From: Actinoplanes subtropicus
GTDB lineage: Bacteria > Actinomycetota > Actinomycetes > Mycobacteriales > Micromonosporaceae
Direction of reading: 5' to 3'
Assembly: GCF_000721705.1 (NCBI RefSeq)
Contig: NZ_JOJL01000002.1
Coordinates: 524,686 to 588,685 of the forward strand
DNA length: 64,000 nucleotides
Both the position numbers and the translations under genes were made by a program. This document shows positions 44,430-53,456 of the stretch, in pieces (the first letter of the stretch is position 1; each line of letters starts with the position of its first letter). Under the pieces are notes generated by a model. It was not told where the DNA came from. It did not search any database and saw only the letters and a list, made by a program, of their open reading frames with translations.

Positions 44430-45854
44430 TCAGAGCTCCTGATTGCCGCCGTGGATGGTGGCTGAGTGTGCCGAACGTCCTTGGTGGAGTAGGCGGTGGC
44501 GCACGACGAGCCCGACGACGCGTTGCCGCAAACCGGGCAGCGGTCCGGGCTGGCGGAGTCGGTGCAGCAGGCGCTCGCTCGACTGCTGGAGTCTTTCTTG
44601 CACCATGTCGGTGTGGGCATCGAGCAGGCCGTGTTCGCGTTTGCGCCATCGTCCGGCGATCATGACTGATTCGATGTTGCCGACACCGGCGTGCAGTGCG
44701 GCGGCGCTCGGGTCAGGACCGGGCCACAGGTTCAGGGCGCGGATGTCGATGACGGCAAGATCGGCTTGCATGCCCGGTTCGATGCGCCCGACTCGGTCGG
44801 CGAGCCCGAGCGCGCGTGCTCCTTCGACGGTTGCCCAGCTCAGCGCTTGTTTGCTCGTGACGGTCGCGGTCATCGAGAAGGCGCCGGTTCTGGTGCGGTG
44901 GCGGTCGTGGTCGAGACCACGTTGGTGGGCCAGGGCGATGCGGGCGGCGGTGAGCATGTCGCCGGGCAGGACGGCATCGGTGTCGGTGCCGAGAGAGGGC
45001 GCGGCACCGAGCGGAAGTAGCTGTGCGGTGACGGGCGTGCCGTGGCCTTGGCCGAGTTCGTTCTCGGGTGTGGAGGTGAAGCTGGCGCCGGCGTCGGTGA
45101 GGGCCCGGATCCGGTCGTCGGGCAGGCCGGAGCCGTGTACGACGTTGGTCAACGGCCCGATCAGCCCGGCGGCGTGCGCCGCCTCCCAGCCGTCCTCGGG
45201 GCCTCCCATGCTCTGATGCGTGGAGACGACCAGGCCGCGCTGCTGTGCGGCGCGCATGTCGCGGACCACGACTTCAGGCCGTGACAACTGTGGCCCGCGG
45301 ATCGCCATGCCGACGGTGATCAAGGGCTGCGCGTGGGCTGGCCCGTTGAGCAGCCGGTCGACTTCTTCCACGGCGTGGGTCGTGCCCCGGTTGCCGTACG
45401 GGGTGCCGTGCAGGAAGACCGCCCGGATTCCGGAGTCAAGCAGCCCGGTGATCGCGGCATCGGTGTGTGCGGGCGTGGGATTGTTGTGGCACCAGTCGCC
45501 GAGGGTGGTGGTGCCACAGTTGATCTGGTTGAGCGCGCCGGCGAGGGTACCGATGTGCATGTCGTCGAGCCGGTAGTGCCGGGCGATGCCGTAGTGGATG
45601 TTGGCGAGGTATTCGGCGAGTGTCCAATCCGCGCCGACGCCGCGCAATGCGGCTTGCCAGGTGTGCAGATGTGCGTTGACCAGGCCGGGGATGATGATGC
45701 GCCCGGTGAGGTCGATGGTCTCGTCGACGGGGCCGAGGTTCTGACCGATCCCGGCGATCGTGTCGCCGTCGATGAGGAGGTCGGCGTGCTCGCTGTCGGG
45801 CCGGTGCCGGCCCATGGTGATCACCTGCGCGCCGCGTAGCAGCGTCCGGCTCAT
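44430..45854 (-). CDS. Amidohydrolase-family deaminase or hydrolase (TrzN/AtzA-SsnA type)
   Basis: ATG 45854 overlaps the FAD hydroxylase stop (ATGA) and gives 474 residues. N-terminal beta-sandwich, then metal ligands H62-x-H64 (VNAHLHTWQA), later His in STHQSMGG and VVHGSGLPD, and the metal Asp in GTDTDAVLPGD. Catalytic Glu candidate in the family position is less clear. Such enzymes deaminate purines, pterins or melamine, or act as chlorohydrolases. Its neighbours, a flavin hydroxylase and alpha/beta hydrolases, suggest an N-heterocyclic or amide-containing aromatic substrate. I cannot be specific. Confidence 0.88.
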   Translation of the reverse strand: MSRTLLRGAQVITMGRHRPDSEHADLLIDGDTIAGIGQNLGPVDETIDLTGRIIIPGLVNAHLHTWQAALRGVGADWTLAEYLANIHYGIARHYRLDDMHIGTLAGALNQINCGTTTLGDWCHNNPTPAHTDAAITGLLDSGIRAVFLHGTPYGNRGTTHAVEEVDRLLNGPAHAQPLITVGMAIRGPQLSRPEVVVRDMRAAQQRGLVVSTHQSMGGPEDGWEAAHAAGLIGPLTNVVHGSGLPDDRIRALTDAGASFTSTPENELGQGHGTPVTAQLLPLGAAPSLGTDTDAVLPGDMLTAARIALAHQRGLDHDRHRTRTGAFSMTATVTSKQALSWATVEGARALGLADRVGRIEPGMQADLAVIDIRALNLWPGPDPSAAALHAGVGNIESVMIAGRWRKREHGLLDAHTDMVQERLQQSSERLLHRLRQPGPLPGLRQRVVGLVVRHRLLHQGRSAHSATIHGGNQEL

Positions 45855-47401
45855 GCGTGTGTCCTCGGCTGTTCCGATGGTGTCATCGGGCTGATCGCCG
45901 CGGCGGCTGCGTCGGCGACGTCGGCGGTGGCGATCTGGGCGAGGTAGCCGTCGGGACGGATGATCAGCAGGGCGTCCTGGGTCAGGCCGTAGCCGCGGCG
46001 GAAGGTGCCGGCGGTGTCGGTGAGGGTGTGGTCGGCGTGTGCGGTGCCGTCGATCACGATCCGGGTGAGGCCGGCCCCGGAGTTCGGCCACCGGAGTCGG
46101 TCCAGGGCTGTGGCGGCGCTGGTTCCGTACGCGATCGCGGTGAAGTGCGGCCCTCGGAACGTGTCGAACAGTCGTACGGTCCGGCCAGTGGTGTCGCGCA
46201 GTTCGGCGTCGGGAGCGCGGTCGCCGGCGCGCAGGGTGGTGGTGGCCGGTGGGGTGGCCGGGGCCAGGGGCCCGCCGAAGTAGCTGAGGGACAGTTGTTG
46301 TTCGTCCTTGCCGCGGCGCAGGCTCGACGGGTCGAGTTTGGCGATGCCCTGGTATTTCTTGGTGGACAGGCCGAGCACGTTCGCGGCGATGGGTTGCCGT
46401 TCGGCTTCGTAGCTGTCCAGCAGGTGCTCGTCGGCGCCGGCCAGGACCTGGGCGAGTTTCCAGCCGAGGTTGTAGGCGTCCTGGATGCCGGTGTTCAGGC
46501 CCTGTGCGCCGGCCGGGGTGTGCACGTGCGCGGCGTCGCCGGCGATGAACACCCGCCCGCTGCGGTAGGCCTCGGCGAGGCGGATGTTGGGCCGGAATAC
46601 CGAGCGCCATTGCAATTCGCGCAGCCGGACCCGGGAGTTTCGGATGTGCGCCTGGATCCGTCGGTTGATCGGGGCCTCGCCGTCGGGGGCGTCCTCGCCG
46701 GGCGCGAGGCGGACCATCCATTGGAAAAGGTCGCTGTGTGGCAGAGGGCAGGCCCCGACGAACCGGCCGCGGGCCGCGGGCCAGACGTGCCAGCGGTCGC
46801 GGGACAGGCCGGTGGTGACGGCGTCGACGATGAGCAGCCGGTCCTGCTCGTCGGTGCTGCCGATGAACGGGATTCCGAGGAGTTTGCGGACGGTGCTGGC
46901 TCCACCTTCGGCGCCGACGAGGTAGCGGGCGGTGATCTGTTCGGTGCCGGCGGGCGTGGTGACGGTGGCCGTGACCGAGGTGGCGTCCTGGGTCAGCCCG
47001 GTGAGCTCGTGGCCGAACTGGACCTGTTGGCCGAGCTGGGCGAGCCGGTTGTGCAGGGCCCGGTCGGTGCGGTACTGCGGGATCAGCCGGGTGTTCGGGA
47101 GCGGTACGTCCGGGCTGCGATCGCGGTGACGGAACATCCGCCACGGCACAGTGACGGGGCCCAGATGGATCCCGAGCAAGGGGTAGTCGCCGCTGCCGGC
47201 GAGGATCTCGTCGAGCGCGCCCAGGTCGTCGAGAACCTCCAGGGTGCGCGGTTGCAGTCCCTTGGCGCGGGAGCCGTCGAAGGGGTGCGCGGCCTTGTCG
47301 ACGATGCGGACGGTCAGTCCACGGCGGGCCAGGTCGATCGCGAGTGCCGAGCCGGTCGGGCCGGCGCCGGCGATCAGGACGTCGACGGTTTCCTGCGTCA
47401 T
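45851..47401 (-). CDS. FAD-dependent aromatic hydroxylase (rifampicin-monooxygenase-like class)
   Basis: The product has 516 residues. FAD motif IAGAGPTGSALAIDLARRG, DG motif LVGAEGGASTVRKLLGIPF, GD motif FIAGDAAHVHTPAGAQGLNT. A C-terminal thioredoxin-like domain contains RPDGYLAQIA. The class includes phenol hydroxylases, polyketide hydroxylases and antibiotic-inactivating monooxygenases. The gene overlaps the hydrolase at 47398 and the amidohydrolase at 45854 by 4 bp each, so all three are one operon. Role in aromatic catabolism or drug modification is open. Confidence 0.92.
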   Translation of the reverse strand: MTQETVDVLIAGAGPTGSALAIDLARRGLTVRIVDKAAHPFDGSRAKGLQPRTLEVLDDLGALDEILAGSGDYPLLGIHLGPVTVPWRMFRHRDRSPDVPLPNTRLIPQYRTDRALHNRLAQLGQQVQFGHELTGLTQDATSVTATVTTPAGTEQITARYLVGAEGGASTVRKLLGIPFIGSTDEQDRLLIVDAVTTGLSRDRWHVWPAARGRFVGACPLPHSDLFQWMVRLAPGEDAPDGEAPINRRIQAHIRNSRVRLRELQWRSVFRPNIRLAEAYRSGRVFIAGDAAHVHTPAGAQGLNTGIQDAYNLGWKLAQVLAGADEHLLDSYEAERQPIAANVLGLSTKKYQGIAKLDPSSLRRGKDEQQLSLSYFGGPLAPATPPATTTLRAGDRAPDAELRDTTGRTVRLFDTFRGPHFTAIAYGTSAATALDRLRWPNSGAGLTRIVIDGTAHADHTLTDTAGTFRRGYGLTQDALLIIRPDGYLAQIATADVADAAAAAISPMTPSEQPRTHA

Positions 47402-48237
47402 GGGCCGATCCTCTCCGGGTGGGATGCTGCGAACGCGACGAACAGGTCGGCTACCTCGCGGGGGCGTTCGAACGGGGCCATGTGGCCGCTCTGGTCGATG
47501 AGGTGGAAGACCTCGGGTTCGAGCAGCGTGCGCGCGAGTTCGAGTTGGTCGGCCGGTATGACCTGGTCCTCGCTGCCCCAGGCCAGCATGGTGGGCAGTT
47601 CGGAGCCGCGGGCTTGTTGGTATAGGTCGGTGCGGCCGGCCATCCGGAGGTCGCGCAACGTGGCCAGCAAGGCGTACATCGAGCCTTCGAACCGATAGGC
47701 GTCCAGAACCATCGCGGCGAGCTGCTCGGCCTGATGCGGGTCGCGAACGTTGTGGCCGAGGTGTTGACGGAGCATTCGGTGCCCTAACCGCCTGCCCACC
47801 GCGCGGGCGACGCGGTCGTGGCGCAGTGGCCAGGCGGGCAATGCGGGTCGCTCGGCCAGGCCGGCGGGCGCGATCAGGGTCAGTGTCCTGGCGGCGGACG
47901 GGCGCCGGCCGAGATGGGCCATGGCCACGACGGCGCCCAAGGACGTTGCGACGAGGTGCTGGGGGAGCGACACGTCGAGGGCGTCCGTCAAGTCGACGAG
48001 CTGACGGACGAACAGCGCCTCGTCGTAGCGGGCCTGCACACGGTCCGAGTAGCCCCGGCCGTAGGCGCTATAGGCGAGTGTGCGGAATCCTCGGTCGCGT
48101 AGTTCGGCGGCGAAGCCGTCCCAATAGAACAAGGGAACGGTGAGGCCGCCGACCAGCACGACGACCTCGCCGCCGTCGGGGCCGCTCAATTCGTAATGTG
48201 TGACGCCGTCGGACAACGGGACGAAGGCGCCCCGCAA
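47398..48237 (-). CDS. Alpha/beta-hydrolase fold enzyme
   Basis: The product has 279 residues. Oxyanion segment VVLVGGLTVPLFYWDGF, nucleophile elbow ATSLGAVVAM (Ser in T-S-L-G-A), acidic residue in LAWGSEDQVIP and catalytic His in LIDQSGHMAPFERP. Fits C-C hydrolase, esterase or lipase-like enzymes with a lid domain. First gene of the operon leading to the flavin hydroxylase and amidohydrolase. The elbow Thr-Ser-Leu-Gly-Ala lacks the usual Gly before Ser. Confidence 0.9.
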   Translation of the reverse strand: MRGAFVPLSDGVTHYELSGPDGGEVVVLVGGLTVPLFYWDGFAAELRDRGFRTLAYSAYGRGYSDRVQARYDEALFVRQLVDLTDALDVSLPQHLVATSLGAVVAMAHLGRRPSAARTLTLIAPAGLAERPALPAWPLRHDRVARAVGRRLGHRMLRQHLGHNVRDPHQAEQLAAMVLDAYRFEGSMYALLATLRDLRMAGRTDLYQQARGSELPTMLAWGSEDQVIPADQLELARTLLEPEVFHLIDQSGHMAPFERPREVADLFVAFAASHPERIGP

Positions 48238-48293
48238 TCCTCACCGCGTCGCCGCGTCGAGCCGGCGGTCCTCGCCGGGAGTGGCGAAATACC

Positions 48294-49133
48294 TCATACC
48301 CCGTCCCCTCGTCGAACTTTGGCCGGCCTCAGGAACTGGGAGATGGCATCGGCGACCCAGCGCGGGTCCTCCTCGGGCAGCAGGTGTCCACCGTCGGGGT
48401 GAACGAGTTCCCGGCTGCCGGCTATGTCCCGAGCGAAGTGCTGCCCGTCGATGCCGGAGCTGCGCAGCAGCAGCGTTGGCGCCGACACACGCGGGATTTC
48501 CGCGCTGCGGTCGCGTTGATCGGTGTTTGCCACGTCGACGAATGCCGACCGATTGCCGGGGCGGCCGATCAGCTGATACGCCCGGTCGACCATGGCGTCG
48601 GTGACTATGGCGGACCGGGGGCCGACTGCCGAGCGCAGGTTACGTTCGATGGCCCGGCGTGGCATCCATCGGCGCAGTACCAGCCGCAGCAGCGGGTTGC
48701 GTACCAGGCGCAGACCGGCGGGCAGGGTCTTTTCCGGTTATCCTGTGGCGTTGATCAACACGAGGGCGGTGACCAGCCGTGGCTGGTCGAGCGCGAGATT
48801 CCAGGCGATGTTGCCGCCGAGTGAGTTCCCCGCCACCGCCGCGCCGGTGACGCCGACGGTGGACAGGAACCTCGCGACGATCGTGCTGAAGGTGCTGATG
48901 TGGTAGTCGCGGTGGGGGTGGGGTCCGGTCAGCCCGAACCCCGGCAGGTCGGGGCGGATGACGTCGAACGAGGGGACGAGAAGATCTGCGACGGCCTCGA
49001 AGCCGTGCAACGAGGAGCCACTGCCGTGCAGCAGAACGACCGTGGGCCCACTGCCGGCGCGCTTGTAATGCACCCGGAGGTCGTCCACGTCGGCGAACCG
49101 GGAATCGTCTTGAGGACTGCACCAGGGGAACAT
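48294..49133 (-). pseudogene. Alpha/beta-hydrolase interrupted by one in-frame stop codon
   Basis: From ATG 49133 the frame runs to TGA 48294 with the family's normal length of 280 codons. Codon 132 (48738-48740) is TAA. Both sides look intact and stay in the same frame: upstream VVLLHGSGSSLHGFEAVADL and the nucleophile elbow VAGNSLGGNI, downstream PEKTLPAGLRLVRNP, then LLLRSSGIDGQHFA and the catalytic His in HPDGGHLLPEED. Related proteins usually have Tyr or another residue here, so a single TAC to TAA change explains it. It is divergent from the TetR gene at 49194 and shares its operator. Confidence 0.85.
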
Positions 49134-49136
49134 AAT

Positions 49137-49151
49137 GGCAACAGTGTTGCC
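49137..49151. promoter_or_regulatory. Putative TetR operator (perfect 15-bp palindrome)
   Basis: GGCAACAGTGTTGCC has perfect 7-bp arms around one central base. It lies in the 60 bp between the divergent hydrolase (start 49133) and TetR (start 49194) genes, where a TetR repressor of both would be expected to bind. Confidence 0.7.
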
Positions 49152-49193
49152 GATATCGGAGCGGTCCGTCAAGGGTGGGTCATACTTGCCGGC

Positions 49194-49850
49194 GTGACGA
49201 AAGCTTCCGGCCGGCGCCCGGCCGGCCGACCCGCGGTGCCGCTGGACCGGATCCTCGACATGGCGCTGCTGATCCTCGATGAGCACGGAGCGGACGCTCT
49301 CTCGATGCGGACTCTGGCGCAGCGCCTGGATTCCAGCACGGCGACGCTGTACCGGCACTTCGCCGGGCGGCCGGACCTGATCGCGCAGGTGATCGACCGG
49401 ATGTTCGGCAAGATAGACGTGGATCCGGGCGAACTCGGCACCGTGGGCTGGTCGCAGGCGTGCCGGCAGGTCGCGCATCAGATGTTCGACGTGCTGCGCC
49501 GGCACGGGAACGTCGCGCATCTGCTGGTGGAACAGGTGCCGGTGGGGCCCAACGCGATGGTGCTGCGGGAGCGTCTCGTGGCGATCCTGCTCGACGGGGG
49601 ATTCCCCCCGCCGCTGGCGGCACGCTCGTACGCGACGGTGGCGCGCTTCGTACTCGCGTTCGCGCTGCAGCCGGGCGATCCCGGAGCCCTCGAGGGGGAC
49701 AGGGCGGCGTCCGTCAGCCTTCACACGGTGGATCCCGCACGGTTTCCGGCCACAACGGCAGTCGCGGACTGGATGCCCGTGCCGGTCGAGGAAGAGTTCG
49801 CGTTCGGGCTCGACCTGTTGCTGCGGGGTCTCGCCACGGAGAGCCGGTGA
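49194..49850 (+). CDS. TetR-family regulator
   Basis: GTG 49194 gives 218 residues; CATACT at 49181-49186 is a plausible -10 box only 7 bp upstream, so the mRNA may be leaderless. The HTH region (about 15-65) has LDMALLILDEHGADALSMRT and LAQRLDSSTATLYRHFAGRP. The C-terminal domain has no recognisable ligand signature. It is divergent from the interrupted hydrolase and upstream of the P450 gene. It probably represses the hydrolase and itself; control of the P450 gene is possible but a stem-loop lies between. Confidence 0.9.
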   Translation: MTKASGRRPAGRPAVPLDRILDMALLILDEHGADALSMRTLAQRLDSSTATLYRHFAGRPDLIAQVIDRMFGKIDVDPGELGTVGWSQACRQVAHQMFDVLRRHGNVAHLLVEQVPVGPNAMVLRERLVAILLDGGFPPPLAARSYATVARFVLAFALQPGDPGALEGDRAASVSLHTVDPARFPATTAVADWMPVPVEEEFAFGLDLLLRGLATESR

Positions 49851-49861
49851 CCGCCGGCCGA

Positions 49862-49888
49862 GCGGTCGGCGTCAACTCGCCCGACCGC
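49862..49888 (+). terminator. Stem-loop terminator after the TetR gene
   Basis: GCGGTCGG (49862-49869) and CCGACCGC (49881-49888) form a perfect 8-bp stem with an 11-base loop, beginning 11 bp after the TetR stop. A weaker outer pairing GGCCG/CGGCC extends it. No U-tract follows. Confidence 0.55.
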
Positions 49889-50106
49889 CTCCGGCCGTTC
49901 TTCGCTTGACATTCCCCGCCTCTTCCACGGATACGAACGCGCCGCCAACGACGCACGGATAGGATTTCGGTACCCCATGGGTGGCGATTGCCGCGGATTT
50001 GTTCCGCTCAACGAGCGATCGGCCGGATCCCGACCGTGATTGTCGGCTTTCAACGAATTCCGGTATCCGGCCCGCCGGCGTGGGGACATGCGCGAAAGGA
50101 ACTCGG

Positions 50107-53100
50107 ATGACTGCCGTTCCCGGTCCCGCTTCCAAGCCGATAATCCGCAACCTCGACGCGATCGATCGTGAGCGGCCTCTCCAGGGCATGATGAGCCTCG
50201 CTGAAAGGTACGGCGAGCTGTTCCGGCTCGAGCTGCCCGGCCAGGCGCGGCTGCTCGTGGTGAGCAGCCAGCGCATCGTCGACGAGATCTGCGACGAGTC
50301 GCGATTCGACAAGCGGGTCCAGGGGCCGGTGCGGGAGGTCCGGGCCTTCGCCGGGGACGGTCTGTTCACCGGGCATACCGAGGAAGAGAACTGGGGCCGG
50401 GCCCATCGCATCCTGATGCCCGCCTTCTCCGCGGTCGCGTTGCACGGCATGTTCGACGGGATGTCCGACATCGCCGAACAACTCATGCTCAAGTGGCAGC
50501 GCGTAGGCCCGGAAGCGAATGTCGACGTGGTCCATGACTTCACCCGGCTGACGTTCGACACGATCGCGCTGTGCTCCTTCTCGTACCGTTTCAACAGCTT
50601 CTACTCCGAGTCGATGCACCCCTTCGTCGATGCGATGGTCAGCGCGCTGCAGGAGTCCGGTGGCCGGGCCCGGCGACTGGCGTTGCAGAACCGGCTCATG
50701 CTGAACCAGCAGCGCCGCTACGACGAGGACATCAGGGTCATGCACAAGGTGGCCGACGAACTCGTCCGGCATCGCCGGGAGCATCCCCTGCCCGAGGGGC
50801 AGCGTGACATTCTCGACACGATGCTGTCGGCGAGAGACCCGCAGACCGGCGCGGCGCTGCCCGACGAGAACGTCCGCTACCAGCTGGTGACCTTTTTGAT
50901 CGCCGGGCACGAGACGACTTCCGGCCTGCTGAGCTTCGCGGTGCACGCCCTGCTCCGGAATCCCGAGGTGCTGGCCACCGCTCGCGCTCAGGTCGAGGAG
51001 GTGCTCGGCGATCGCTTCCCGGCCTACCCGGACATCCCGAAGCTGACCTATCTCAACCAGGTTCTTCTCGAGACCCTGCGGCTGTGGCCGACGGCTCCGG
51101 CGTTCGCCGTCTACCCGTACGAGCCGACCACGATCGGCGACGGGGTGGCGGTCACCCCCGACGACACGATCGTCATTCTTTCCCCTTCACTGCACCGCGA
51201 TCCGGCGGTCTGGGTGAACCCCGAGGTCTTCGATCCCGACCGGTTCGGGCTCGACCGGGCGCGGGAGTTGCCGCCCAACGCCTGGAAGCCGTTCGGCAAC
51301 GGTCAGCGCTCCTGCATCGGGCGTGGCTTCGCCTTGCTGGAGGCGCAGCTGGTCCTGGCCCTGCTGGTGCAGAACTTCGACTTCCGGTTCGCTGATCCCG
51401 GCTACCAGCTGAAGATCAAGGAGACCCTGACCTGGAAGCCGGAGGGCCTACAGGTCCGCATGCGGGCCCTGCGCGATCGGCCGATCAGCCGCAACGCGGC
51501 TGCGCCCTCGGCGCCACCGGCCAGCCGCCTCGCCTCCACGACGCGAACAGTCCAGACGCACGGCACAGCGGTGCAGGTGCTGTTCGGCTCGAACGCCGGA
51601 ACCAGCGAGGCCTTCGCCCGGCAGATCGCCGCCCGGGCGACCGCACTGGGGTACGCCCCGACGGTCGCATCGCTGGACGACGGCGTCGATGCCGTACGGC
51701 GTGACGGTGCCCTCATCGTGGTGACCGCATCCTACGAGGGGCAACCGCCGGACAACGCCAGGAGGTTCGTCTCCTGGTTGCAGAATCAATTGGCCGGTGC
51801 GTTCGCCGGTGTGCGCTATGCGGTGTTCGGGTGTGGCAACAGCGATTGGGCCCGTACTTACCAGCGGATCCCGACGCTCGTCGACGACGAGCTGAGCCGC
51901 GCGGGAGCGACCAGGCTCGTCACTCGCGGCGCGGCCGACACCCGAGGAGACTTCTTCGGTGACTTCGAGGCGTGGCAAGACGCGTTGTGGCCGGCGACCG
52001 GCACCGTGCTGGGCGTCCCATCCGTCGCGACCGACGCGGTCTCGACCGGCATCCAGGTGGAGATCGTCGGCGCGGGCCGCGAACCGCTGCTGCGCGCCGA
52101 TGACCTCGGGTACGGCACGGTCGTGGTCAACCGTGAGCTGGTCGACATGACCCGGCCCGGTGCCCGCTCCAAGCGCCACCTCGAGATCGCGCTGCCGGAG
52201 GGCCGGACCTACCGCACCGGCGACTACCTGGCGGTGCTGCCGCTGAACCCCTCGGCCGTCGTCGACCGGGCGTTGGCCCGCTTCGATCTGGCCTACGACA
52301 CCCGCCTGCGGATCACGGCCACCGGACCGAACCCGAACCTGCCAACCGACCAGCCGATCGCCGCCGGCGAGCTGTTCGCAAGCCACCTGGAGCTGTCTCG
52401 GCCGGCCGGGCGGCGCCACGTGGAGCACCTGGCCGAGGCAACCGACTGCCCACCGGAGAAGCAGGCCCTCACCGCGCTCGCGTCGCCCGACCGCTACGAG
52501 AGCGAGGTCCTGGACAAACGGCTGTCCGCCCTCGACCTGCTCGAGATGTACCCGTCGGTGCGGTTGCCGTTGGGCAGCTACCTGTCGATGCTCACCCCGC
52601 TGTCGCCCCGCCAGTATTCGATCTCGTCCTCGCCGTTGTGGAGTCCCGACCACGTCACCCTCACCGTCGCCCACGTGGATGCCCCGGCGCTGTCCGGTTC
52701 GGGCAGGTACGAGGGGGTGGCCTCGACCTTCCTCGCCCACTCGCGCCCCGGCACCCGGGTGCCGGTCACCGTCCGTCCGTCGAACATCGCGTTCCACCCG
52801 CCGGAAGACCTCGCCACGCCGGTTGTCATGATCTGCGCGGGCACCGGCCTGGCTCCCTTCCGCGGGTTCCTGCAGGACCGCGCACTGCGCGCCCAGCAGC
52901 AGCAGGCCGAGCCCGCACGGGCGCTGCTGTTCTTCGGCTGTGACGCGCCGGACGTCGACCTGCTCTACCCCGACGAACTGCGGGCCTGGCAGGAACAGGG
53001 GATCGTCAGCATCCGCGCCGCGTTCTCCGAGGCACCCGAGGACGGTCCCGACGGACCGGTGCGTTTCGTTCAGGACCGGCTCTGGGCCGACCGGGACGAC

Positions 53101-53292
53101 GTCGCGGACCTCGTCCGCCGGGGCGCGACCGTCTATGTGTGCGGCGACGGTCGCCGCATGGCCCCTGCAGTCCACCAGACCTGCGTACGCATCTACGCCG
53201 AACACATGAAAGCCAGCCTGGACGAGGCCGAGGCCTGGATGGACGAGATGGAGCGCGCGCACGGTCGTTACGTCTCCGATGTCTTTGCCTGA
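50107..53292 (+). CDS. Self-sufficient P450-reductase fusion (CYP102/P450-BM3-like)
   Basis: ATG 50107 follows AAAGGAA and gives 1061 residues, close to the 1049 of P450-BM3. P450 domain (1-470): substrate-channel segment AGDGLFT with F87 as in BM3, I-helix AGHETTSGLL (266-275), ExxR (E322-R325) and haem-binding FGNGQRSCIGRGFA with C403. FMN domain from about 487: VLFGSNAGTSEAFARQIA. FAD/NADPH domain: RQYSISSSP, ICAGTGLAPFRGFLQ, YVCGDGRRMAP. It should oxidise fatty-acid-like or other lipophilic substrates without partner proteins. The BM3 residue Y51 of the Arg47/Tyr51 carboxylate clamp has no Tyr counterpart here (region GQARLLVVSS), so substrate preference may differ. Confidence 0.95.
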   Translation: MTAVPGPASKPIIRNLDAIDRERPLQGMMSLAERYGELFRLELPGQARLLVVSSQRIVDEICDESRFDKRVQGPVREVRAFAGDGLFTGHTEEENWGRAHRILMPAFSAVALHGMFDGMSDIAEQLMLKWQRVGPEANVDVVHDFTRLTFDTIALCSFSYRFNSFYSESMHPFVDAMVSALQESGGRARRLALQNRLMLNQQRRYDEDIRVMHKVADELVRHRREHPLPEGQRDILDTMLSARDPQTGAALPDENVRYQLVTFLIAGHETTSGLLSFAVHALLRNPEVLATARAQVEEVLGDRFPAYPDIPKLTYLNQVLLETLRLWPTAPAFAVYPYEPTTIGDGVAVTPDDTIVILSPSLHRDPAVWVNPEVFDPDRFGLDRARELPPNAWKPFGNGQRSCIGRGFALLEAQLVLALLVQNFDFRFADPGYQLKIKETLTWKPEGLQVRMRALRDRPISRNAAAPSAPPASRLASTTRTVQTHGTAVQVLFGSNAGTSEAFARQIAARATALGYAPTVASLDDGVDAVRRDGALIVVTASYEGQPPDNARRFVSWLQNQLAGAFAGVRYAVFGCGNSDWARTYQRIPTLVDDELSRAGATRLVTRGAADTRGDFFGDFEAWQDALWPATGTVLGVPSVATDAVSTGIQVEIVGAGREPLLRADDLGYGTVVVNRELVDMTRPGARSKRHLEIALPEGRTYRTGDYLAVLPLNPSAVVDRALARFDLAYDTRLRITATGPNPNLPTDQPIAAGELFASHLELSRPAGRRHVEHLAEATDCPPEKQALTALASPDRYESEVLDKRLSALDLLEMYPSVRLPLGSYLSMLTPLSPRQYSISSSPLWSPDHVTLTVAHVDAPALSGSGRYEGVASTFLAHSRPGTRVPVTVRPSNIAFHPPEDLATPVVMICAGTGLAPFRGFLQDRALRAQQQQAEPARALLFFGCDAPDVDLLYPDELRAWQEQGIVSIRAAFSEAPEDGPDGPVRFVQDRLWADRDDVADLVRRGATVYVCGDGRRMAPAVHQTCVRIYAEHMKASLDEAEAWMDEMERAHGRYVSDVFA

Positions 53293-53456
53293 CGGCAAGC
53301 GACTGGTGCCGACCCGGGCCGGCACCGGATCAGCCTTTGGAGCGCCGACCGATCACGCAGCCGCGGCCGCCGGGGGCATGGCGGCGGGCAGGCCGAAGCG
53401 ATGGTACGTGCGCCTCCGGCGAGCGCGCACCGGTCGGGGTGGCCCCGGCGTCGCTG

